Shown here in pieces: positions 25,907-32,471 of a stretch of 64,000 nt of DNA. Each line of letters opens with the position of its first letter. The stretch's first letter is position 1. The notes below the pieces were generated by a model that was given only the letters and a program-made list of their open reading frames with translations, was not told the origin of the DNA and ran no database searches. Made by a program: the position numbers and the translations under genes. Source of the DNA: M3007 sp033764075 (GTDB taxonomy: Bacteria > Bacteroidota > Bacteroidia > Chitinophagales > Saprospiraceae); NCBI GenBank assembly GCA_033764075.1, contig JANRJH010000023.1, positions 1-64,000 of the forward strand, read 5' to 3'.

Positions 25907-28900
25907 TCAATGGCCGCAGACGCATTTTGCCTCCTGGCAGCTGTGCTGGATGCCGGCGCCATTGATCTGGCTGCCCGGCATCTCGAACCAGAACTTGTCG
26001 CGTTTGCGGTCGTAATTGCCGGTTTCGTTCAGCGTGTCGGCGTCGTACAGGCGGCCGTTGACCATCACGTACCGAATGGACTCCGTATGCCGGATGTTGT
26101 CGAGCGGGTTTTTATCCAGCACGATCAGGTCGGCCAGTTTGCCAGGGGCGAGGGACCCGATCTCCTTGTCCATGCCGATGTAGCGGGCGCCGTTGAGGGT
26201 AGCGCAACGCAGGGCCTGCATATTGGACATGCCGCCCTGGGCCAGCATCCACAGTTCCCAGTGGGCGCCCAGCCCCTGCAATTGTCCGTGGGAGCCCAGG
26301 TTGATGTTGATGCCGGCGTCCTGCATTTTTTTCAACTGCCGGCTCACGCGGATGTGTCCATTCTCGTATTCCTCCTCGGGGATCATGGTACGGTGGCGCG
26401 CACGCTCGTCGAGTATGTGGCGGGGGGTGAAGGCGAGCAGCCGCGTCTTTTTCCAGATGTCTTCTTTTTGGAAAAAATAATACTCCCCGTTCACGGCGCC
26501 GTAGCAAACGATGAGGGTGGGGGTGTTGTGGGCTTTGGTTTTGCGCCAGAGCTGGAGTACGTCGTCGTAAATGGTGGCTACCGGCAGGTTGTGTTCCACG
26601 CCGGTGTGGCCATCCACGACCTGCGACATGTTGTGGTAAAAAAACGAGCCGCCCTCGGGCACCACCAGCATGTTCAGTTCGCGGGCAGCAGCGATGACCT
26701 GCTGGCGCTGGTCGCGCCGGGGCTGGTTGTAACTTTTCACCGAGAAGGCGCCCCAGGCTTTGGTGCGGCGCAGGGTGCTGCGCGCATCGTCGAGGTTGTT
26801 GATGGGCGCCTTGAAGTCGCCGTCGGCGCCGTACAGGATGGTGCCCGTGCTGAACAGGCGCGGTCCCGCCATGCGGCCCGATTTGAGCATTTCGGCGTTG
26901 GAGAAGGCCATCTCGGAGTTGACGGAGGGGTCGTGCATGGTGGTTACGCCGTAGGCCAGGTTGGCGTAGTATTCCCACTGTTTTTGTGGGTTGAGGCCAT
27001 AGCGGAAGTTGCCGGTGTGGGCGTGCACGTCGACGATACCGGGCATGATGGTTTTGCCCCGGCAGTCGATGCGGCTGACTTTGGAGGTCGTGCGGGGGGC
27101 GGAGCGCTTGTATTCGGCGGCGCTGCCGACGAAGGTTATTTTGTTCTTTTCCACCGCCAGCACACCGTTTTCGATGACGCGGTCGCCCTCCAGGGTAATG
27201 ATGCGGGCATTTTCGAATACGATGGTTCCCTCGGGCACGTCGGACGAAAGGGTGAGGCCGATTTTTTGACCCGTCTCCGGCAGGGGCGGCAGGCTGTCGG
27301 GTGCGCCGGGCAGGAAGGCGAAGCGGTTGGTGAGGTCGATGGTGAAATATTCATCACCCAGGGTGTAGTGCACCTTCCGGCCGTCGGCGCTCCAGTGCAG
27401 GTTATAGCCGGCGTCGCGGGCAATGGGGCTCACGGGGAACGCCTTGGTGTCGGCGCTCAGGTCGACCGTTTGGCCGGGGGCGGGCATGGCGCACACATAC
27501 GCCTTGTGCAGCTCGGTGAAGGCCATCCACCTGCCGTCGGGTGAAGGGGCCCACTGGTTGACGTACTTGCTCTTGAACAGCTCGCGCCGGTCCTGACCGT
27601 TCAGGTCAAAAGACACCAGTTTTTTGTCGAGCGCGCCAAACAGGTAACCGCCTGTGTTGACGAGGATGCGCGTGCCGTCGGAGCTGAAGCGCGGGTTTTC
27701 GCCCTGGTCGGTCACGAAATGCAGGTCGGCGGGATCGGCGAGGTCAATGTAAAACACGCCGGTTTTGACCACACCGGCGATGCCGAGTTCGTCGTCGCCA
27801 TCCTGGAACCGAAAGGTGATCTTCCTGCCATCGGGAGAAAACGCCGGGGTGCGGAAGATGCCGCCTTTCACGGGTATTTGTGCGGGTATGCCTTCGGACA
27901 GGTTGACCCGCCAGAGACTGCCTCCGTACATGTCGTTCCATCCGACAAACACCACCGCGCGCCCGTCGGGCGAAAAGCAGGGTTCAAATTCCAGCATGTC
28001 CGGTCCGATTGCCACGGCGCGGGCGAATTGACTTTCGGGGTAGGGGGCCTTGACCAAAAATTCCGGTTTGCCGTCGGGCAGCGCTTTTTTATACAATTTT
28101 CCCGCTGCGTTGAACACCAGGGTTTTCCCATCCGGGCTGGTAACGGCATGGCGAATGGCGCGGACGGTGAATTCGGGTTCAAATACGGGGTTTTCGAAGC
28201 GCACGGTTTCGGCGACGGCCGTTTTTACGTTGCATCGGAAAGGGATATCCTGCACATTCGGCACCCCTTTCTGATCGTACAGTTGTTGCGGGTTGAACTG
28301 AATGCGGCGCAACTTGCCGCCTGCCCAGATGACAATACTGCGGTCGGTGTTCCCGGGTTTTGCGGGCAGCCAGCCGAAACCGGGGTAGACGCCGAAGATG
28401 GTCCACGCTTCCTGCTGGTCCTTGTCGAGGCCGTCATAAATCGGAAACTCTTCGCCCGTCGTCAGGTTGCGCACGAAAAGGACGGTTTGGGTATCCACGC
28501 GGCGTACAAAAGCGAGCCACTGACCGTCGGGACTCACCTGGGGGCGGCAGGCGCCGCCGGCGCCGCCGGTCGCGGTTTCCGTTTTGCCCTCCTGACGGTC
28601 GTAGCGGCGGACGGCAAAAATTTGCTTGAGCGGGTCTTTGTTGTACTGGAAAAATCCGCCGCCGTACAAGTCTTCGCTGAAGTACACATACCGACCGTCG
28701 GGGCTGACGCTGGGCTCGTTCACGTCCTGCTGGTCGTTTTTGCGCTTGGTGAGCGGAATGCCTTCGCCGCCGGAGCGGTGGTAGAGCCAGAGTTCGCCGG
28801 CGCCCAGGGAACGGCCACTGGTGAAGTGTTTGCGGGCCACAAAGTACTGGCCGTCGGGCATCCAGGCAGGGTTGTTGAGCAGGCGGAAGGTTTCGGTGGT

Positions 28901-29275
28901 CACCTGCCGGGCTTTGGCGCCGTCGGCGTTCATCACCCAGATGTTGTCGCCGCCGCCGGCGTCGCTGGTGAACAGGATTTCCCTGCCGTCGGGGGAGAAT
29001 CGGGGTTGCACCTCCCAGGCCAGGCCGGCACGCAGGCAGGTGGCGTCGCCGCCGGAAACGGGCACGGTGTAAATATCGCCCAGGAGGTCGAAGGCGATGG
29101 TGCTGCCGTCGGGACTTACGTCGAGGTTCATCCAGGTGCCTTCCGTGACGGTGAAGGCCACATCGGTCAGCGGGATGCTGTCGGGCGCGGAGACATCCCA
29201 CTTTTTTTTATCGGGTTGAGCGGAGAGAGAAGCGGCGAGGAGGAGGGCGGGTAGCGCGTACAGTAGTCGATTCAT
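25907..29275 (-). CDS. Exported beta-propeller-amidohydrolase fusion
   Basis: A 1122-residue secreted protein. After a signal peptide (1-19, ending L-S-A-Q) come about 650 residues of WD40/TolB-like propeller repeats marked by S-P-D-G and S-x-D-G-R (Tricorn/DPP-like). A metal-dependent amidohydrolase domain follows (about 690-1100), with G-K-T-I-M-P-G-I-V-D-V-H-A-H-T-G carrying the H-x-H metal site, further His (M-H-D-P, N-L-G-S-H-G) and the closing L-A-P-G-K-L-A-D-L-I-V-L-D. The fusion is widespread in Bacteroidota, with unknown substrate. The last ten residues contain three Cys and two His (C-Q-E-A-K-C-V-C-G-H), which is unusual. Confidence 0.88.
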   Translation of the reverse strand: MNRLLYALPALLLAASLSAQPDKKKWDVSAPDSIPLTDVAFTVTEGTWMNLDVSPDGSTIAFDLLGDIYTVPVSGGDATCLRAGLAWEVQPRFSPDGREILFTSDAGGGDNIWVMNADGAKARQVTTETFRLLNNPAWMPDGQYFVARKHFTSGRSLGAGELWLYHRSGGEGIPLTKRKNDQQDVNEPSVSPDGRYVYFSEDLYGGGFFQYNKDPLKQIFAVRRYDRQEGKTETATGGAGGACRPQVSPDGQWLAFVRRVDTQTVLFVRNLTTGEEFPIYDGLDKDQQEAWTIFGVYPGFGWLPAKPGNTDRSIVIWAGGKLRRIQFNPQQLYDQKGVPNVQDIPFRCNVKTAVAETVRFENPVFEPEFTVRAIRHAVTSPDGKTLVFNAAGKLYKKALPDGKPEFLVKAPYPESQFARAVAIGPDMLEFEPCFSPDGRAVVFVGWNDMYGGSLWRVNLSEGIPAQIPVKGGIFRTPAFSPDGRKITFRFQDGDDELGIAGVVKTGVFYIDLADPADLHFVTDQGENPRFSSDGTRILVNTGGYLFGALDKKLVSFDLNGQDRRELFKSKYVNQWAPSPDGRWMAFTELHKAYVCAMPAPGQTVDLSADTKAFPVSPIARDAGYNLHWSADGRKVHYTLGDEYFTIDLTNRFAFLPGAPDSLPPLPETGQKIGLTLSSDVPEGTIVFENARIITLEGDRVIENGVLAVEKNKITFVGSAAEYKRSAPRTTSKVSRIDCRGKTIMPGIVDVHAHTGNFRYGLNPQKQWEYYANLAYGVTTMHDPSVNSEMAFSNAEMLKSGRMAGPRLFSTGTILYGADGDFKAPINNLDDARSTLRRTKAWGAFSVKSYNQPRRDQRQQVIAAARELNMLVVPEGGSFFYHNMSQVVDGHTGVEHNLPVATIYDDVLQLWRKTKAHNTPTLIVCYGAVNGEYYFFQKEDIWKKTRLLAFTPRHILDERARHRTMIPEEEYENGHIRVSRQLKKMQDAGININLGSHGQLQGLGAHWELWMLAQGGMSNMQALRCATLNGARYIGMDKEIGSLAPGKLADLIVLDKNPLDNIRHTESIRYVMVNGRLYDADTLNETGNYDRKRDKFWFEMPGSQINGAGIQHSCQEAKCVCGH

Positions 29276-29299
29276 ATGCCTTTAGCAGATATTGGGCGG

Positions 29300-29307
29300 C
29301 AAACATA
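29300..29307 (-). promoter_or_regulatory. Putative -7 element of the propeller-amidohydrolase gene
   Basis: On the minus strand this reads TATGTTTG (TAnnTTTG), 24 bases before the ATG at 29275. Confidence 0.5.
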
Positions 29308-29380
29308 GGCAATTTGCCGCTTGGGGTATCAAATATTGATCCGGGATACACTGCCGGAGAGGCAAAGAAAATCGAACGAC

Positions 29381-30046
29381 TCACCAAAACGACCTGATGG
29401 GAAACTGTTTCACCAGAAAGGACGCGTCAGGCAACGGATGCTCGGCAAACCGCCCGTTCTGCCACAGCAGCAGCACCGCGGATTCTTGTTGCGTTTCATG
29501 GGCGTTCCCCATCTCGTCCATACGCAAGGAATGCTCAATCAGTCGGCGGATGATATCCGGCTGCCCGTCGCCGTTGTAGTCCAAAAGCCAGCTCCCGGTG
29601 AGTTCCTGCCCGCCATCGCCGCCGTACCATTCCGCCACCGTGACCCGGTCGGTGAACACCTCTTGTCGACGGTCATACAGCAGCAGTGATTGGTGCTGAA
29701 ACCAAAAGTAGCGTATGTCCACCAGGCAGGCGTCCACCTCGGTGTTCAAAGAGAACCGCTGCCGCGCCAAACACAACGCCCCCGCGGAGTCGGCCACATG
29801 GGCGATTCCGCTGAGTAGCGATGCGTCGAGCACGGTGAAAAACAATGCGTTCGGGATGGTGTCTCCGGCAATCGCTTCAAGCGCTTCCTGCTGCAGTACT
29901 TCAAAAATCAGGGTGTCGGGAGTCGCGACAGGCCGGAAGTAAGCCAACAGATCGGACGGCGTCAGTTTGTCGGTATGTTGACAAGTGGACCAAGCCGGCA
30001 GGAAGACGGCAAGCCAAACAGACAGAATTGATAATAAGCGGGGCAT
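29381..30046 (-). CDS. Hypothetical exported protein with D-Y-N-G-D-G-Q-P-D motif
   Basis: A 221-residue protein I do not recognise. The start M-P-R-L-L-S-I-L-S-V-W-L gives a signal sequence ending W-S-T-C, so it may be a lipoprotein; an upstream extension to 30121 lacks this. The motif L-D-Y-N-G-D-G-Q-P-D-I near residue 165 resembles calcium-binding FG-GAP/EF-type loops. It stands alone between the amidohydrolase and ubiA-like genes, all on the minus strand. Confidence 0.6.
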   Translation of the reverse strand: MPRLLSILSVWLAVFLPAWSTCQHTDKLTPSDLLAYFRPVATPDTLIFEVLQQEALEAIAGDTIPNALFFTVLDASLLSGIAHVADSAGALCLARQRFSLNTEVDACLVDIRYFWFQHQSLLLYDRRQEVFTDRVTVAEWYGGDGGQELTGSWLLDYNGDGQPDIIRRLIEHSLRMDEMGNAHETQQESAVLLLWQNGRFAEHPLPDASFLVKQFPIRSFW

Positions 30047-30155
30047 TGGTAGGTTTTTATTTGTTTTTGCGGATAAAGAAAATGGAAAGGCGTCAGAACG
30101 GACAATTTTGATGCATAACACGGTAATGAAACCGGAAGTTACGGCCGTTTTGCCT

Positions 30156-31115
30156 TTACACCAACAGCCCCAACCCTGCCAGCATCACCCACTTGGTGAC
30201 GCCGGATGCGGCGGCAAAGTGTCGTGCCGAGGTTCCAGTGGCCGTCCGCCAGGTGACCCAGGCGACCGGGACGGCCAACAATACGATTCCTGCGCTGTAG
30301 GCCCAAAACGGTATTCCAGGCTGCTGTTTGTACGCCGGCAGCCAGCTCACCAGCAGGAGTAGCAGCAATCCGGCACATGCCGCAACCCACCTGGCTTTTA
30401 ATGCCCCGACGCGCACCGGCAGTGTCCGGCATCTGCAGGCGCCGTCTCCCGCGGCATCTTGCAGGTCTTTTACCTGTTCTCGAAAAAAATTACCGGCAAA
30501 GGCAAACAGCGCAAACAACCAGATCGAATGCGGAATGCGGAATGCGGAATGCGGAATGGCTTCGCGCTGGTCGGACCGGGGGCTGAAAAACGATGCCCCG
30601 AGGGGCGCATCGGCGGGAAACAGTTCTGCGCCCAAAGGGACAAGCGGGACCAGTCCGCACAAAAACGCCACCAAAAGGTTGCCGAATAGTGGTGTGCATT
30701 TCAGGAAGCGGGCGTACAGGAAAAGCGCAACGGCCACAGTCGGGAAAACAAGCAGCGGCCAGTACCCCTGGCGGAACGCCAGGGCGAGGGTGAGCAAGAG
30801 CAGCAGGAGCAGGCCGGCCAGGTATATGCGCAGCGCCGTCCGGGGCGCCATGACCCTGCCTACCACCACTTTTTCGGGTTTGTTCAGGGCGTCTATATCG
30901 GCGTCGAAATAGTCGTTGATCACGTAACCTGTCAGGGTGGTCAGCACGGTAGCGGCCGACAGGAGGGCGAAGTCGATGGGGTCGAGGTTCGAGGGCAGGT
31001 GTTGCTCGGCAAGGGCAGGAGCGAACACGCGGACAGTCACCAGCCACTGGGTGAGCCAGACGATGAAGAGGTTGGGGAGTCGGAACAGGCGGGCAACCGT
31101 CAGAATTCCACCCAT
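30156..31115 (-). CDS. UbiA-family prenyltransferase
   Basis: A 319-residue membrane protein of the UbiA superfamily with about eight or nine membrane helices. The first Asp-rich motif N-D-Y-F-D-A-D-I-D near residue 65 binds prenyl diphosphate with Mg; the second is R-E-Q-V-K-D-L-Q-D-A-A-G-D. It transfers an isoprenoid chain to an aromatic or lipid acceptor; Bacteroidota homologues are often called geranylgeranylglycerol-phosphate synthase-like. The true start is the M-G-G-I-L-T-V ATG at 31115; upstream in-frame codons overlap the phosphatase gene. Between helices it carries a short I-P-H-S-A-F-R repeat encoded by heptanucleotide units (30526-30559). It overlaps the phosphatase gene end by 16 bases. 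Confidence 0.85.
   Translation of the reverse strand: MGGILTVARLFRLPNLFIVWLTQWLVTVRVFAPALAEQHLPSNLDPIDFALLSAATVLTTLTGYVINDYFDADIDALNKPEKVVVGRVMAPRTALRIYLAGLLLLLLLTLALAFRQGYWPLLVFPTVAVALFLYARFLKCTPLFGNLLVAFLCGLVPLVPLGAELFPADAPLGASFFSPRSDQREAIPHSAFRIPHSIWLFALFAFAGNFFREQVKDLQDAAGDGACRCRTLPVRVGALKARWVAACAGLLLLLLVSWLPAYKQQPGIPFWAYSAGIVLLAVPVAWVTWRTATGTSARHFAAASGVTKWVMLAGLGLLV
30526..30559. repeat. Heptanucleotide tandem repeat in the UbiA gene
   Basis: Almost five back-to-back copies of the 7-base unit GAATGCG on the + strand, encoding I-P-H-S-A-F-R type residues on the coding strand. Since seven is not a multiple of three, gain or loss of one unit would shift the reading frame in the middle of the protein. 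Confidence 0.9.
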
Positions 31116-31612
31116 TGATCCTGCACTTTGAGCACCCGCTCCAGCAGGTCGCGCACGCAGCCGTGTCCGCCTTTCAATGGGGAGACAAAATCGACCTCCG
31201 CCAGCACCTCGGGCGAGGCGTCTGCCGGTGCGCAGGAAAGGCCCACGCGGCGCAGGACCGGCAGGTCGGGCAGGTCGTCGCCCATGTAGCACACCTCTTC
31301 GGAGCGCACGTTGAGTCGTTTGAGCAGGGCGGTGAACACCTCGCGTTTGTCCTCCACGCCGGAATAAATCTCGGTGATGCCCAGGCCCGTCATGCGTTTG
31401 TGCACGCCTTCGGAACGGCCGCCGGTGATGATGCAGACGGGGAAGCCCTTGCGCAGGGTCCATTTCACGGCCTGTCCGTCGCGCACGTTCATGATGCGGA
31501 GCAATTCGCCGGCTTCGGTGACCAGCAGGCTGTTGTCGGTGAAAACACCGTCAACATCGAAGATAAAGACGCGAATGGCCTTCATCTTGTCGAACAGGTG
31601 CAGGAGCTCCAC
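31100..31612 (-). CDS. KdsC-type HAD phosphatase
   Basis: A 170-residue HAD-family phosphatase like 3-deoxy-D-manno-octulosonate 8-phosphate phosphatase (lipopolysaccharide synthesis). It shows motif I F-I-F-D-V-D-G-V-F-T-D-N, the G-G-R-S segment and the C-terminal M-G-D-D-L-P-D-L-P, in the KdsC order and without a cap domain. The GTG at 31610-31612, preceded by GGAGAA, gives the family length and begins V-E-L-L-H-L-F-D-K-M-K. In-frame ATGs at 31681 and 31585 are alternatives; the first overlaps iscX, and the second cuts into conserved residues. It sits in the fdx-iscX-kdsC-ubiA order, with ubiA overlapping its end. Confidence 0.82.
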   Translation of the reverse strand: MELLHLFDKMKAIRVFIFDVDGVFTDNSLLVTEAGELLRIMNVRDGQAVKWTLRKGFPVCIITGGRSEGVHKRMTGLGITEIYSGVEDKREVFTALLKRLNVRSEEVCYMGDDLPDLPVLRRVGLSCAPADASPEVLAEVDFVSPLKGGHGCVRDLLERVLKVQDQWVEF

Positions 31613-31659
31613 GGTGCGTTCTCCGCCGTTGGCGGGCGCCAGGGACGATTCCGGCCGGA

Positions 31660-31908
31660 CTATCGGTTGTTGGCTCTCCATTCGTACACCCATTTGGCCT
31701 GGATTTGTTCCAGGTGTCCTTCGTTGCTGTCTTCGCGTTTGCCTTCGAAGTTGGGGATCTCCAGCACCCACTGCAACAGGTCGGTGAACCGGATTCGGTA
31801 TATTTTTCCTTCGTCAAACGCGTCGCCAAAGCGTTCGTACAGCGCCATGGCAATGTCTTCATGATCGCCCCATGAAATGGGCAGGTTTTCGATGTCTTTA
31901 AACGGCAT
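31660..31908 (-). CDS. iscX: Fe-S cluster assembly protein IscX
   Basis: An 82-residue acidic protein. It matches IscX in I-S-W-G-D-H-E-D-I-A-M-A-L-Y, the R-F-T-D-L-L-Q-W-V motif near residue 42, and the S-N-E-x-x-L-E-x-I-Q-x-K-W end. IscX binds IscS and iron and tunes Fe-S cluster assembly. It is five bases downstream of a 2Fe-2S ferredoxin gene, the same fdx-iscX order as in proteobacterial isc operons, but the rest of the isc genes are not in this window. Confidence 0.92.
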   Translation of the reverse strand: MPFKDIENLPISWGDHEDIAMALYERFGDAFDEGKIYRIRFTDLLQWVLEIPNFEGKREDSNEGHLEQIQAKWVYEWRANNR

Positions 31909-31913
31909 AGGAT

Positions 31914-32255
31914 TTAGTGTTCATGACCAATGATCCGGCTTTGATCCGGGATGGTGACGGTAATTTCGGCATTTTCGTCCAATATGATGCACTGACATCC
32001 CAGGCGGCTTTCCAGCCGGGGGTTGATGGCGCGATCGATGAAGTCTTCTTCTTTGTCGGAAATTTCTTCCAGAAACGCCGCGCCGCTTTCAATATACACA
32101 TGACAGGTGGAGCAGGCGCACACGCCGCCGCAGTTGTGGTTGAGGTGTACGTCGTAATCTTCGGTGATCTCCAGAATGGACTGGTCGAGAAAGTCGCCGA
32201 CAACCGTTTTGGCCGGTATCTTGCTGTCTTCGAATAAAAATTGGATTTTAACCAT
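31914..32255 (-). CDS. 2Fe-2S ferredoxin (Isc-type)
   Basis: A 113-residue adrenodoxin-type ferredoxin. The cluster ligands are in C-G-G-V-C-A-C-S-T-C-H (about residues 42-52), with the last Cys in R-L-G-C-Q-C near 85. It donates electrons during Fe-S cluster assembly or to P450-type enzymes; the adjacent iscX gene favours the first. The start M-V-K-I-Q-F-L-F is used; the frame upstream of it overlaps the promoter region. A TACCTTTG element lies 25 bases upstream, divergent from the AAA+ gene promoter. Confidence 0.92.
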   Translation of the reverse strand: MVKIQFLFEDSKIPAKTVVGDFLDQSILEITEDYDVHLNHNCGGVCACSTCHVYIESGAAFLEEISDKEEDFIDRAINPRLESRLGCQCIILDENAEITVTIPDQSRIIGHEH

Positions 32256-32279
32256 GCTTTTGCGCAGGGGTTTGGTTGG

Positions 32280-32287
32280 CAAAGGTA
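32280..32287 (-). promoter_or_regulatory. Putative -7 element of the ferredoxin-iscX operon
   Basis: On the minus strand this reads TACCTTTG (TAnnTTTG), 25 bases before the ferredoxin ATG. Confidence 0.5.
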
Positions 32288-32349
32288 CGCCTACAACACG
32301 ATTTGCGCGACAAGGGTTCACCAGGGGTGATCCGGTGTGGATAATATCA

Positions 32350-32382
32350 TTTGCCGAATTTGCAAACAATTCCTTACATTTG
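32350..32382 (+). promoter_or_regulatory. Putative promoter of the tandem AAA+ gene
   Basis: TTTG (32350-32353), a 21-base spacer and TACATTTG (32375-32382) form one of the best Bacteroidota promoter matches in the window. The leader to the ATG at 32472 is about 80 bases. Confidence 0.6.
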
Positions 32383-32471
32383 CATCCTGTCTGCGGTAAA
32401 CCTGATTTCCCCCTGGCTCAGCAGCAGCCTCCCGCACCCAAAAGCCGGATGCTACCTTACCAAAACGCATC

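Noticed and set aside
25880..29254. Two long open frames (554 and 511 codons) antisense to the propeller-amidohydrolase gene
   Set aside because: They mirror the codon structure of the real gene; no start context or family motif.
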